64,000 nucleotides of DNA from Pythium myriotylum (Eukaryota > Oomycota > Peronosporomycetes > Pythiales > Pythiaceae), in assembly GCA_023091665.1 (NCBI GenBank), contig JALJCQ010000027.1, positions 682,001 through 746,000 of the forward strand. The letters are read 5' to 3'. Positions 1 through 10,753 of the stretch are shown in pieces. The stretch's first letter is position 1, and each line of letters begins with the position of its first letter. The position numbers and the translations under genes are program-made. The notes below the pieces were generated by a model that was not told the DNA's origin, did no database searches, and saw only the letters and a list, made by a program, of their open reading frames with translations.

Positions 1-1
1 G

Positions 2-133
2 GCCAACAACGTGCTGATCAAGGTGCGCGGCAAGGACTTCACCAAGGGCAAGAACAAGTTCAAGAAGCAGACATACATGTGCGGCGAGATCTCGATGGCC
101 TCCAACTCGTACAAGTTCACGGACGATGACTAG
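2..133 (+). CDS. SRP40/Nopp140 C-terminal domain protein (3' end only)
   Basis: The first 43 codons of the window are the 3' end of a gene that starts outside it. The translated tail has the pattern of the SRP40 C-terminal domain: a VRGKDF block, a Lys-rich KGKNKFKK stretch, a Gly-containing turn and a final SNSYKF block, then an acidic DDD end and TAG. In yeast Srp40 and animal Nopp140/NOLC1 this domain closes an acidic/Ser-rich nucleolar chaperone that binds box C/D and H/ACA snoRNPs. The acidic Ser repeats that would confirm the assignment lie upstream and are not visible here. Confidence 0.75.
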   Translation, partial: ANNVLIKVRGKDFTKGKNKFKKQTYMCGEISMASNSYKFTDDD

Positions 134-262
134 AGTCGCGGTTCCGCTACATGTGTCTTAACCTTATTGTGCCCATAGAGATGAATAGACAAAGGCCGTT
201 GGGTCATCCCCTCTCTCGGTGTCTCGTCGCAGACTTGTTCTCTCTCGTTCTCTTTTCTCGGC

Positions 263-276
263 TCATTTCACTTCAG
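263..276 (+). promoter_or_regulatory. Oomycete-type initiator (Inr)
   Basis: TCATTTCACTTC-type element about 12 nt before the ATG at 288. It matches the oomycete initiator pattern TCAYTYYNCA. It lies downstream of the in-frame ATG at 219, so the ATG at 288 is the better start. Confidence 0.5.
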
Positions 277-287
277 AATCAGCGACA

Positions 288-888
288 ATGCCGGATATTA
301 CCACTCTTATGGACGGCAAATCAAGCGAAGTCAACACGTCGGATACGATTCGAGAAGATCTGGTGGAGCCATTACCTGAGCCGCATGAAGCTGCTTCGGA
401 TCTCTTGAAGACTCTCGCCGCCATGCGCGATAGCGACGATGGAGATGACTTGGTCCACGATAACGTTAGGGCGATGATGGAGGCCTGTTCCCGCTTGGTG
501 CAGGAGACCTCGACAGACGCGGGAGCTCAGGATGTCTCGGGAGACCAGCCAGTCATTGCTGAGGTCGAAGAGTTTGTCGGTGAGGACGCATATTCCACCA
601 TGAACCATCCACTTGAATTTGACTTGTTGGGCAGTGGCAGTTGAAGAGGAAGAGCCGTCGTGGATCGAGAAGAAGCTCGGCCCATGGGCCGCTCGCCACC
701 GCAACGCCCTCCGTGGATGGCTTTTAGCGCTGCTCGTATTGTACGTTTCGCTGTTTGCATCGATGCTCGTGCAGGACGGATTCAAAGGACTTAGCGAACG
801 ATCGACAACTGCGATCGTGCGTGACGTTCTGTGGGCTGTGCTCATGGGCATCATCGTGCTGCTGGCCTTGGGCAAGCAGTACTACTAG
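288..888 (+). CDS. Small membrane protein with two C-terminal hydrophobic segments (unknown function)
   Basis: About 181 residues from two exons, 288..579 and 635..888. The intron has donor GTGAGG after a phase-1 base and acceptor GGGCAG; an acceptor 6 nt further (exon 2 from 641) is also in frame. Without splicing the first frame stops at 644, while the downstream frame carries the hydrophobic segments, so an intron explains the layout. The first ~100 residues are acidic and soluble. The C-terminal half has an amphipathic WIEKKLGPWAARHR stretch and then two hydrophobic segments, ending in GKQYY. The topology suggests a tail-anchored or hairpin membrane protein. I do not recognise the family. 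Confidence 0.65.
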
Positions 889-1154
889 GGTTCGTGCAGA
901 ATCTCGGATTGAATACTTGTTTGGCCCACAAAGCCCAGTCTTTCTCGTGGAATTCTGTCCTGTTGACTAACAAAAATCGAATTTCGTCGCCTGGCACTTT
1001 GCTATTACTTCTCATGATCGTCTCGTTGGATTCTGCTGCTACTTTCGCAAGTCTCTTACATTCCTCGGCACTGGTATTACGTGCTGGCAGAGAATCCTCG
1101 ATGATCCGATACAAAACCAGACCAAACACTGCTACGTCTCTCTCACAAAGCAGA

Positions 1155-2156
1155 TCATTCCATGCTACGGATCATCTCGTCTAGCTCGTCCATGCTTGCA
1201 ACGTACGGCCTCGACGTATCGTCCAGAGCCAAGTCGCTGCCGTCCCCGGGACCTCCCACTACCGACATTGTCGACAGCTGAAGCGGAACGTCCCTAACAC
1301 TTGAGACGCTTCGCACTGCTGGCGTCTTATCACGAGCAGCTTCGCCACCAAACATTGCGACCGAGAGGTGCTTGCTGCGCAGCTTGTACGCGAGCATCTT
1401 GGCTTGGAGAAGCCGCTTCTCCTGGGCCACCAGCGGATCGACCTCCTCGGGACGCGACTCGGTCGCTTTGTCGAGTCTCGCGAGCGCGTCGAGTGCCTCG
1501 TCGAACTCATCGCGTCTCCGATGTGCGTGCGCGAGTCCGTAGAGAGCTCGCACATTCTCTGCGTCGATCTCAAGCGCCTGTTTGGCGTGGTGGAGCACGT
1601 CCTCCCAGTGGCCTGTCTTGAGCCGTGCGGTCATAAAGTTGACCAGCGTCTTGAGCTTGAGGCTCTCCATCTCGTCGTCCTCGGGCTTGGTGTCGGGGAA
1701 GATGTACTCAAAGTACACGAGTGCGCGATGGTAATGGTACGCCGCGCGCTCGAACTGTCCCTGGCGGAAGAAGGCGTTCCCGAGCCGACGGAACTCGTCG
1801 CACGCGTCCAGCTTGGCGCGCGTCGTCATGTCCATGAGCTTTTGCTCGGCCGAGTGGTCGTGGTTGCACCCGGCGGCCGCCGCGGCCTTGCCCGCTCGCT
1901 CGTGCTTCTCGCGGACCTGCTGCTCTCGCTGCGCGAGCTCCTCGGGGTCTTCCCACGCATCCCACTTCTCGTACACGGCCGTCCAGTCGCGACGCCCCAC
2001 GGTCTCCGATAAGACGTTGTCGGCTCGGCGCCGCGCGGCCGCGAGCTGCTGCGTGGTCTGCGCGAGCTCCTGCTCGGCCTGCCGCGCCGCCTTCTGCTTC
2101 TCGTCGCCGGCGGCCTCGAGCAGGCGCAGGAGATCGGGCGTCCAGCCACACGCCAT
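1155..2156 (-). CDS. TPR-repeat co-chaperone-like protein
   Basis: Single exon, 333 residues from the ATG at 2156. The frame stays open to 2405, but that extension looks untranslated. Residues ~10-100 are rich in Ala/Gln/Arg/Glu and probably coiled. Residues ~120-240 form a three-motif TPR block: FRRLGNAFFRQGQFERAAYHY, then an 'IFPDTKPEDDEME..LKLKTLVNF' segment, then HAKQALEIDAENVRALYGLAHAH. This spacing is typical of the immunophilin/AIP class of Hsp70/Hsp90 TPR proteins. The tail is acidic (DELDEMIRSME). No FKBP, J or CS domain accompanies the TPRs. Chaperone binding is inferred from the TPR type. Confidence 0.75.
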   Translation of the reverse strand: MACGWTPDLLRLLEAAGDEKQKAARQAEQELAQTTQQLAAARRRADNVLSETVGRRDWTAVYEKWDAWEDPEELAQREQQVREKHERAGKAAAAAGCNHDHSAEQKLMDMTTRAKLDACDEFRRLGNAFFRQGQFERAAYHYHRALVYFEYIFPDTKPEDDEMESLKLKTLVNFMTARLKTGHWEDVLHHAKQALEIDAENVRALYGLAHAHRRRDEFDEALDALARLDKATESRPEEVDPLVAQEKRLLQAKMLAYKLRSKHLSVAMFGGEAARDKTPAVRSVSSVRDVPLQLSTMSVVGGPGDGSDLALDDTSRPYVASMDELDEMIRSME

Positions 2157-2504
2157 GCCGCGCGAGATCTTGGATCCTTTCTGCGGATGAAGAGGTGCAG
2201 CGAACAAGCTAGGAGGCGGAATTAGCATGGCTACACTTTGTGGATACTTGAGCAACGAAAGTCTCGCGATGGTAGCGGCGGAAGGAGGCTGTGAAGAGGT
2301 GGTTGATTGGTGGACGAGAGCATATATACATCCCATGCGAAAGGCGTTGACAGAGAAGACGCGGACGGTGACAAACGAGCCATTTGACTGGGGGTCGATT
2401 AGCATGGTGGTTTAGTTGGCACCACGCGTGATTGTGGTGAAAGTGCCTAAGAACAAAAACGAGAGATGAAGGGCTTACAATGTAGAGAGTTGAGCGATGG
2501 GTAG
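2157..2504. other. Intergenic region between TPR gene and family A member 1
   Basis: Upstream of the TPR gene on the minus strand and downstream of family A member 1. The weak ORFs have no recognisable content. A TTCATCCGCA stretch on the minus strand near 2180 resembles an initiator for the TPR gene. Confidence 0.4.
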
Positions 2505-4012
2505 CTATTCGTGGGGAGGCTTGTGCAGCCACTTGAACTTGAAGGTGTAGTCGACGCCTACAAAAACACAGGAGACGTTGGCGACGATGGATCTGGTGTG
2601 GTGCTAAGACTTGACAGACTGACCGTAGTGCTGGAACGAGAGCACGGGCACGAAGATGACCCACATTATGAGAGTCGACTGGATGACACGACCGTGGGAG
2701 CGTAGCACGAAGGCTAATTGTCGAGTCGTCGACACGCGCCATCGCAGCATGCGGCCCACAACGACGCTGAACACGACGAAGGAGAGCAATTCCATAGCTG
2801 CGTATTTGGCGACGCGTGCAATCATCGACTTCATCTCGGCATTGGACAACGAGGCAACTGCCATGTAGTAGACTCGGTTCGGAAGTCGCGCTAGCGCTGT
2901 GAGGTATAGAGCTGAAGAAAACACAGCGAGAAACGTCAGAGGAGAAGGGATGGAAAGCAAAAAAAGAAACACGCACTATAGACAGACGCAACGATGACTT
3001 CGGCGTACTCGATGAGCACGTAGAACTCGACCATGTGGAGCAGCTTGAAAACGTCTCGGACAATCTCCAAACGAAGTTGCTCGCCTAGAGTGAAGGCATT
3101 CTGTCGCCGAGGCTGAGTTGTCTCGCTGCGATGTGGAATACCTGTAGATTGGTGTGAGCCCCGCACACCGTGTGGTGTTACCAACCGTAATTTCATTCTA
3201 CTCGCAGCGAGGCGAATCCTTGCAAGTGACGGCCCTTTTAGGCGGAGATGGCGAGGCGTTACTAGACTCGGGTGACCACGAATGCGCGGGTACGTTTGTA
3301 GGATATATTCCCCGAGCTCGATGATCCCCAGTGACTGCAAGCGATCGACATCTCTTCCTTTGCGCTCCTCCGGCGTCGCCTCAAGACGTGAACAGCGCGC
3401 GACATTGCGACAAACGCGACTGATGATCAATTGAATCTCGAACAGAGCAATGATTCCTTGGACCACGTCGACAACCATGATGAGTGTGACGGACCCATTC
3501 GTCTTGGCCTGCTGCATGGTCGTTGAGACGAACATGGCGTGGAAGACGTCGACGTTGAACACGGTCACGACCGGCGCGAGGTCTTCAACGCTAAGCACAC
3601 CATAATTGAAAATGTTTTTGAAAATGAGTTTCATCAAAGGGAGACAAAGTGCGATAGCAGTCTGATACTCACTCCCAGCTGATGTGAAAGCGACATTAAA
3701 CGCCGTGTAGACGAGAACGATTGTGACCTGAGCGACGAAGACGACGGAATATCGTCGTAAGTTTTCCCAAGTGACTGGATCTCTCCGCAGTGCGTGCTGC
3801 CACGACAGATAGAGACTCGACGTTACCGTCACAAACCACGGCACCATTACAATGACAACAACAAATGGCGTTGGGAAACCGATGATAACACCGAGAGCAA
3901 AGATTTCAACAGCGCATAGGACACCAGCGCTTAGCGATATCATCCAGAGTCGGGCAGGCGACATTGAGCCAAAGAGAGAGAAAATCACCATTCGACACTC
4001 TCCAACAACCAC
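2505..4012 (-). CDS. Family A multi-pass membrane protein, member 1 (N-terminally shortened)
   Basis: Exons 2977..4012, 2624..2911 and 2505..2557, 458 residues if the ATG at 4012 is used. Intron phases are identical to the three paralogues downstream. Signatures: an IGFPTPF block, EDLAPVVTVFNVDVFHAMFVS, TTMQQAKTNGS, LLHMVEFYVLIEYAEV, and a last micro-exon encoding VDYTFKFKWLHKPPHE. Six or more hydrophobic segments are visible. Compared with member 2 it lacks roughly the first 120 residues, including the VELQGxYxLxR block and two hydrophobic segments; similarity begins at PARLWMISL. No copy of the missing part is visible upstream to 4680. It is either a truncated functional variant or a 5'-truncated pseudogene. 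Biochemical function is unknown. Confidence 0.6.
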
Positions 4013-4680
4013 TGAAACTGAACTCCAAGCCGAGAGGTGGATCTCATACTTTCAACAAAGCGATGTCGTATTCGCGGACGAACTGACGCGTTTTCGCGAA
4101 CTACAACGCGACACGATAACTTGTCAGCAAGTGGAAGACAACTTCGGCGATCACTTACCATGACACCTGGTCCTCCCAAATCCTGTCTTTGCGACTCGTT
4201 CCGCTAGCAGAGCTCGGTGCGATGGATGGCGCAATGAGACTGATGGTCAGAGATCCAACCGCGATCTATAGCACGAGATGTACTGCGAAGGTTCGAGAGG
4301 GAAAAGGAAGAGTCGAGTGACTAAAGACTTGACCACGTCGTATACAGTCGGGTGCGGAGATATCTACCTGATCACGCAGATACGCGACTCTGTGCTCTGC
4401 TATCCCTGTACAGACACCCATCACACTATACCACCCTTCCCTGAGAACAAAGGAAAAGCTTGCCAACCTTAAAACGAGTAGAACGCATTTGTTGTTGTGT
4501 GCTAGGGAATCGTTACAACGACACAACATTTGCTGCAACTTCGGGCGGAAAAGGTTACGTGAATATTCTCAACGGTACCTCTTGGACTCATTTGAGCAAA
4601 GCTTGCTCTACTCAGCGAAGAGCTTGCATGTTGTAGATACTGCACGTAGGATGCACTCTTCTGTAGGTAATACTTTGGGC
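4013..4680. other. Intergenic region between family A members 1 and 2
   Basis: Where the missing N-terminal exon of member 1 would be expected, I see only short ORFs without family A signatures. A minus-strand GTAAGT near 4160 and a TTGTAG near 4104 could form an intron, but the flanking translation does not resemble the family. Confidence 0.4.
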
Positions 4681-6418
4681 TTACTCATGTGGACCCGTCT
4701 TGAGCCATTTAAACTGAAATGAGTAATCGGTCCCTACAATACGCAAAAGTAAGCAATGAGAACGCAAAGGTCGTGGACCGAAGTCAACGCACCAAAGTGC
4801 TCAAACGTCAGCTGCGGAACGAAGAAGACCCACATGATGAGCGTGGTTTGTACCATCCGGGCGTGGAAGCGGAGGACAAATGCCAATTGACGCAAGGTCG
4901 AAAAACGCAACACCCGATCAAGTGCAAGGCTGAAAACTACAAACGTGAGGAGCTCGAGGGATGCGTATACGGCGACCCGAGACACAGTCGCAGCCATCTG
5001 ATCGTGTGTCAGTGGGGCCAGTGATTTGTAGTAGATACGATTTGGGAGGTGAGACATTGCGAACATGTAGGAAGCTACGAAAGAAACGAAGATTAGTGCA
5101 GTCGTTGGAGCGAGTGAAAATCACGTGCAGACGTACAGTAAACAGCAGCTACGACAACTTCAGCATACTCGACGAGGACATAGAATTCGGCCATGTGCAA
5201 CAGCTTGAGCACATCGCGGACGATGCTGACACGGAGTTGCTCGAGTGATGAAGGGTGGCCGTCCTCCTGACCCGTCGATTGGAGCCGTGATGATGCCGAC
5301 CGAACAACTGTCGCAACCTTCATTGCACGCCTTGCGTCCGATCGTGAATTACGCTTCACACCACGGAGATGACGCGGGATGTTGAGACGTGAATGGCCGC
5401 GAATACTGGGAAATGTCTCCATGAGGTACTGGGCGTATTTCACGACGCCGAGAAAACCCAGAACTTCGCTGTCGTTAGAAGGACCGATTCCTGTTGCCGC
5501 CGAGAGACGAGAGCAGCGAACTGCATTCCGATGGATACGATTGATCAATAAATGAACCTCAGTTATTGCCACGATTGCCTGGATGACGTCCACGGCCATG
5601 ATAATACTAACAGATCCGCTTGTCTTGGCTTGCTGCATCGTCGACGAAACAAACATGGCGTGAAAGAAATCAACGTTGAAAACAATTACTGATGGAGCAA
5701 GATCTTCCATGTGGAAGACACCGATGTGGACTACGTTTTTGAAGAACAGCTTCAACGCAGGGAGAATGATGGATATTAGCGGCTGATAGCCTTTCGTGAC
5801 AGAGGTGAATGTGATGTTGTAGAGAGTATAGACCAAGATAATCCACACCTGAGCAACAAAGACGAACAGATATCGCCGTAGATTTTCGCGTGCAATATTG
5901 TCAGTCCGCAGTGTCCGACGCCACGAGATGAAAAGTCCAGTCGTAAGTATCGTGAACCACGGCGGAGTCATCATCTGCACAACGAATGGCGTTGGAAAGC
6001 CAATCAAAAAGCCGAGTCCAGTAAACACCACGACGCAACATGCACCATCGGCAAGAGATATTCCCCATAGACTCGCTGACGATAATGGTAGTGTCGGTGA
6101 GCTCTGATGGACCTGTAGAATGATCATGTACGCCATGATCCATCCGGAAAATGCGACGCGGAAGAATACCCACACCGTTTGGTGGGCCACACCAAGCGCC
6201 GGAGAGTTCACAGGAAGCATATCCATGGCGACGACAACTGCCAGACATGGTAACGGAGCGGCAACAATAGTGACCAGGTCATGAAAGACTGAGGATGTCT
6301 CGATAAACTTTATCACCGAGTCAAAGCGAGTGAGCGTGTACCATCCTTGTAGCTCGACTTGCACTGCCGTCCAAACCCGCACAGCCACTGCAAGCGGTCG
6401 CGACCGCGAGTTCCCCAT
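4681..6418 (-). CDS. Family A multi-pass membrane protein, member 2
   Basis: Three exons, 5137..6418, 4793..5074 and 4681..4733; 538 residues. The start at 6418 (MGNSRSRPL) is preferred over the ATG at 6493 because it puts the VQVELQGWYTLTRF block at the same distance from Met as in members 3 and 4. Order of features: N-terminal amphipathic block, about five hydrophobic segments with IGFPTPF in the loop after the fourth, LAPSVIVFNVDFFHAMFVSS, a charged variable loop, LLHMAEFYVLVEYAEV, then exon 2 with two or three more segments ending LTFEHFG, and a micro-exon ending TDYSFQFKWLKTGPHE. The predicted site is a cellular membrane. I cannot assign an activity; no transporter or channel motif is evident. 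Confidence 0.75.
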
Positions 6419-6631
6419 TCTGATTTCTGGAGGCAACAGCAAAACGTCCTGTCGATTGCGCAGTTCAGTGACCGGATCGTGGCGTGAGGTCACTATTTAT
6501 ATTCGGACACATCAGCACAAAATTCAACGTACGTAAGCCACCTCCAGATGAGGAGAAAGCTCGCCGAGCCCAAGTTGCATTGTTCATAAATAGTTGGAAG
6601 CACCTTTCAGGGAACGCGACGCAGTTTCACT

Positions 6632-7679
6632 TCACTCAAGCTCGCCCTGCAGATTCACGACGAGCGACTGCGGCGGTCTCCGCCGGGAGCTATCAATAGA
6701 GAACCGTGGGTACTCGCTCAGACTGAGCTCCATCACGGGCGTGTCCGGCGGCGGTCCGTGGGTCTGTGTGACGGGTGCTGCCGGTTTGTCGGTGGACCGG
6801 TCCTTGCCGTAGATGATCTCCATGTTCTCTTCTTCCTCGCCCTTGACACCGGTGCGACGCCACATCCAGTAGTAGAGTCCGCTGCAGATGACGATGGCGA
6901 TGCAGGCGCCGACGACCCACATGAGCGCCTGGGCCTCGCCCTTGGCCGGCGCTTTGGACGGGTCGCACGTCGTGTTCCCGCGGATCTCGTCGTAGTGCTG
7001 CGGGTTGTCGCAGCGCGCCATGCAGACGCAGCCGCTCTTGGCGACGCAGAAGCGCATGTCGCCGCCCGTGCGCGTCGTGTTGGTGAAGACCGAGAGCCGG
7101 CAGATCGTGCATGTGGGCTCGTTCTCCGGACAGTACTCGACGAACGTGGACGGGAACGTCCAGTTCTGCACGGCGTCGCTGTAGGCGCCCGACGAGTTCC
7201 AGTAGTCGGTGCTCGACTGCAGCAGCAGCGACGCGTTCTGGTAGAGCGTCGCGCCGCGGAAGTCGTTCGACTGGTTCACATGGAGCGCCGCGCTCACGCA
7301 CTGCGCGTCGGCGTCGACCATACATCCCTGGACAGAATCATCAACCAGAAGAAGCCGTGAGCCGTCCAGAGCTCCGGAAAACCCGGACGATCCAGAGAAA
7401 TCCAGCGATTCCAGGCGTCCGCAGGAAAAAAAAAAGTAAATTACTCACCGTCACGCGCAGGCAGGAGCGGCAGTCGCGCGGCTTCTTGCAGCCCGACTTC
7501 TCGGTCTCGGAGGCGTTGTAGCGGCAGTACTCGTCGTCGACGGTCGTCGTGTCCTCGCCGTCTTCGTCCGAGGTGCGCGCGGCGAAGCGCCAGTCGAAGA
7601 TCGTGTCGTACGTGGATCCAGCGAGCGAGCCCGATCCGGAGCTGGAGTCTCCGGATCCGGAAGAGGACGAGGATGCCAT
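6632..7679 (-). CDS. Cys-rich single-pass membrane protein
   Basis: Exons 7449..7679 and 6632..7327, 308 residues if translation starts at the ATG at 7679. The donor is GTGAGT after codon ACG and the acceptor is TGTCCAG, phase 0. The ectodomain has about 14 Cys (CKKPRDCRSC, CPENEPTCTIC, CVCMARC and others) and several N-x-S/T sites. One hydrophobic segment (ALMWVVGACIAIVICSGLYYWMW) is followed by a ~75-residue tail rich in Pro and charge, with Tyr/Ser motifs. No signal peptide is visible at this Met; an N-terminal exon may lie between 7680 and 8000, so the 5' end is uncertain. The type I receptor-like topology is inferred; the family is not recognised. Confidence 0.6.
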
Positions 7680-8417
7680 CTCGGATCGATCGCTCGATCG
7701 CCGGTGGGGTTCGTCCAGAAGAAGTGACGGTCGTCCGGAAGAGGCGACTCTCGTCCGAAAGAAGAGTCCAGAGTGTGGGCGCAGGGGCACTGCGACGGTC
7801 CGCCTCAGGTCACGTGGGCGGCGAGGTTGCTGTCTGCCTTGGCGCTGCTGACCGCCGGCCTGGCTCGACGACCTGTCCTACGCGGAGTGTTTCCGGATGG
7901 TCTGGAGAACTCGCCGGATTGGCTGGAATCCGGAAGCTGGCTGGGGCTGATTCCCGAAGAAGCTACTACGAATGTAAATATTTTCACATATGCTTCTATA
8001 AAAGATGCTTTGCTTGTCCAGAAGATAGATGAGGTGAATTGAATAGTGGGTGGTTCATGTCACAGATTCCGAGTCAGAATTGAGTCAACACGCACACACA
8101 TCTCCATGTAAATGAATACCTTGAGACAACAAGATCACTCATTTATCAATTTATACAATATATGCTATGACACAATATTTAAAAAGCTTAAAACAAACAT
8201 TTATAGAATACTTTTGTAGATATATGTGTTCTGGAAGAGCTCAATATTGAACGAATGGATCATCCGCTGATGAACTGACCTCAAGTCCAGCATCTTTCGT
8301 CGTCACGCCAGCACCGGTATCTCACGGTCGGTATCTGGTATCCGCATCATGGTGAGAGCCTCGTGCTATTTTTACAGCGTGGAGTTGGACCCTACGGCTG
8401 CCAGACCATTGGTGGCC
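7680..8417. other. Divergent intergenic region with an AT-rich stretch
   Basis: Lies between the Cys-rich membrane protein (-) and family A member 3 (+). 7680-7960 is GC-rich and could hold an unrecognised first exon of the minus-strand gene. 8100-8240 is strikingly AT-rich compared with its surroundings (long A/T runs, TATA-like stretches). No supportable gene. Confidence 0.4.
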
Positions 8418-10086
8418 ATGTCGCCAACATGGCTCGCGACGTGTCTTCGGGCCTGGGAAACTATCCAAGTCGAGCTTCAGGGCCAGTATTCTCTGTCTCG
8501 ATTCCACGCGCTTCTAGATTTCCAGACTTCAACCAGCACGTTCAGGGCCACCGCCATCACCGTCGCCACGCCGATTTCCAGCATTCTCGTTGTCCTACTA
8601 CTCGAGATCCTACCACTGAATCCAGCCAGCGAAGGGGTCTATCACCAGACACTCGGCTACTGGCTCCGGGCCTTCATCACGGGTGCCCTGATCTCATTTG
8701 CGACCATCTACCAGTTCCACCTTTGTGCACCTTCGCTCCCGCTCATATCTCGACAGGTTGGGTTCATCTCTACCGGCTTGGGGCTGTATGTCGTAGCCTG
8801 CACGTTCGGGTTGGGGGTCACGATTGGGTTCCCTGTGCCGTTTCTGTTGGTGGTGATCATGGTGCCGTGGGGAGCCGCATTGGTACCAATGCTGTGGAAG
8901 ATGTGGGCAGCGACGCTCCGACAGGATCCCGAGGTCAAGGCTAATGCATTGGGCGTATTGGAAGTCGATGTCTGGCAGACCGTTCTGGTACTTGTCTACA
9001 TGGCACACCACGTTATCTTCTCAAGGCTCCACGGTCTTGCTCAGACGGCCTTCGCGATCTGCCTTCCACTCTTCAAACTCGTCTTCAAGAACCTTATTAG
9101 TCGGGGTCTCTTCACACTCGAAGACCTCGCGCCAACGTACGTTGTGTTCAACTCCGACGTCTTTCAGGCCGCATTTGTAGCCTCCACCATGCAGACCGCC
9201 ACATCGAATGGGTCGGTCGGCGTGATTATGTTAGTGGACATTCTTCAATTCGCCGTCGCGCATTTCGAGATCCTTCAGGTGCTACAACGTGCGCGACAAT
9301 GGATGAGGCCGCCTGCTAATGGAGCCGATGTCTCCCCAGCTCTTGGTAATCGGCCTGAGACCAGCCTTCTCCTAATTGCTCGCCAAATTGTGCAGTCTAG
9401 TGCACATGTGGGTAACCACCCGAGCATTGCTCTGCCTAGACACAGGCGAATCATCTCCCATCCAAAATCCTTCCTGCACTCGGCATCTGTAGTTCCTGTT
9501 TCGACGCCTCGGCTTCGAGAGATCTCTGTTACTGATAGAGAGGTCCAGGTGGTCAAACTAATGTTGCGGCTCTTGCACATGCTTGAATTCTACGTGCTGA
9601 TCGAGTTTGTGGAGACGATTATGGCTGTCATCTACTGTACGTACATCCTATAGGGTTTGCTACACTGACACGCGATACTTACGTAAGAGCACAGATATTT
9701 ACCTCGTGGCGATGACTGTGCTTCCGAGTAGGTACTCCTACAAACAGCTGCGAGGGCTGTCGGATGCAGAACTCGCTGTAACTGTGCAACGAGTCGGTGT
9801 GTACGCCTCTTTGGAGTTGGTCTCGTTTGTGCTTATGTGCACCAGCTTTGATCGCATTGTCCACGGCTACTCGAGTCTTCATCAGGTTGCTTACGTCTTG
9901 CACAAGCACTGGAAGCTGATACAAGCGTCGCTTCTCTTCTGGATTTGCTATGTCATCGCATGCTCACTTGAGCAGGTTGGTTCATGTCTTTTTTAAAACT
10001 GGAACCGGACCATGTATACTCAGACGCAAACTTGCACAGGAATGGATTATTCGTTCCGATTTGAATGGCTTCGGAGAAGCCACTGA
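8418..10086 (+). CDS. Family A multi-pass membrane protein, member 3
   Basis: Three exons, 8418..9636, 9695..9979 and 10040..10086; 516 residues. The Met at 8418 (MSPTWLATCL) places IQVELQGQYSLSRF as in members 2 and 4; the frame is open back to an ATG at 8349. Shared blocks: VYHQTLGYW, IGFPVPF, LEDLAPTYVVFNSDVFQAAFVAS, LLHMLEFYVLIEFVET, CSLEQVG at the exon 2 end, and a micro-exon encoding MDYSFRFEWLRRSH. Introns interrupt the same codons as in the other members. Ser/Pro-rich positions in the cytosolic loop (~residues 300-370) vary most. Role unknown; likely an integral membrane protein with about eight segments. Confidence 0.75.
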
Positions 10087-10139
10087 ATAGGTACATGCGG
10101 CTTGTTTCAAGACTGCAAGACACCGGCTGGCGCGCCACC

Positions 10140-10301
10140 AACCTTGAAGCTAGTTTTCTTGTACTTCCTTGGTCTGTACGTGTAATGTTCATACTGAACA
10201 AGCATGTAGAAGACGCTCGTGATGTGGGTTTCTTCATGGCTCAGCTCACGTTCGAACACTTCAGGAGTGAGGGCGTTGCGAGATCTCACGCTCGGATGTG
10301 A
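10140..10301 (+). pseudogene. Degraded fragment of a family A exon 2
   Basis: Just after member 3 a short open stretch ends in FILNKHVEDARDVGFFMAQLTFEHF. The last part matches the conserved end of exon 2 in member 2 (FFVPQLTFEHFG), and the DNA is similar too. Small indels separate the matching blocks and there is no splice donor. It is best read as the relic of a fifth tandem copy. Confidence 0.5.
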
Positions 10302-10406
10302 AAAGGCAGTGATTACACTTTTCGAATTTAGTATTGCTTAGGATGGATCTTGACCACTACGTAAAGCAGATCACTTATAGATCACTTATAACGATGACTA
10401 CGATTC

Positions 10407-10591
10407 CATTTTAGAACAACCCACGTCCGTCATCCTACCGACAGGCACTGCCATGCAGACCCGTCTCAGCTCGCCGCCTCCGACTTACAGCCCTGGCTTG
10501 CCCACCAGGTTGACCCACGGTAAGATCAGGAATGCACAAAAGCTCCAGCAATTATGGTACATTTCCTTCATCATCATCATTTTAGAACAAC
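10407..10591 (+). mobile_element. LINE-like retrotransposon 3' fragment, copy 1, with 14-bp target-site duplication
   Basis: The direct repeat CATTTTAGAACAAC occurs at 10407..10420 and 10578..10591 and brackets a 157-bp insert. The insert encodes the end of the same RNase H-type polyprotein found at 13.4-13.9 kb (HVRHPTDRHCHADPSQLAASDLQPWL...QVDPR, stop at 10521) and then a short 3' UTR ending in CCTTCATCATCAT. Copy 2 ends in the same way. 5' truncation, a common 3' end and a 14-bp duplication are hallmarks of target-primed reverse transcription by a non-LTR element. Confidence 0.75.
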
Positions 10592-10645
10592 GTAGTGACA
10601 AAGACTTCCATCTCCGACCTAAGAATCAATCCCACCTTTGAACAG

Positions 10646-10708
10646 AGAGTGGCACATGTTCACAGACAACGATGATTAGAGTGGCACATGTCACAGACAA
10701 CGATGATT
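10646..10708 (+). repeat. Two-copy tandem repeat (~32 nt)
   Basis: The unit beginning AGAGTGGCACATGT and ending CAACGATGATT occurs at 10646..10677 and again at 10678..10708 with one base missing. It directly abuts the inverted repeat that follows. Confidence 0.85.
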
Positions 10709-10753
10709 TAGGCCATCTCTATTAGAGATGGTTAGAGTTTAGAGATGGCCTAA
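10708..10753. repeat. Short inverted repeat, MITE-like
   Basis: TTAGGCCATCTCTA at 10708..10721 is the exact reverse complement of TAGAGATGGCCTAA at 10740..10753 (14-bp arms, 18-nt spacer). The motif TTAGAGATGG is repeated inside the spacer and again near 10770. It could be a tiny deletion derivative of a terminal-inverted-repeat element; no transposase is nearby. Confidence 0.6.

Noticed and set aside
3110..3200. Extra intron in family A member 1 (GTAACA...CTACAG)
   Set aside because: The frame reads through without it and the paralogues have only two introns.
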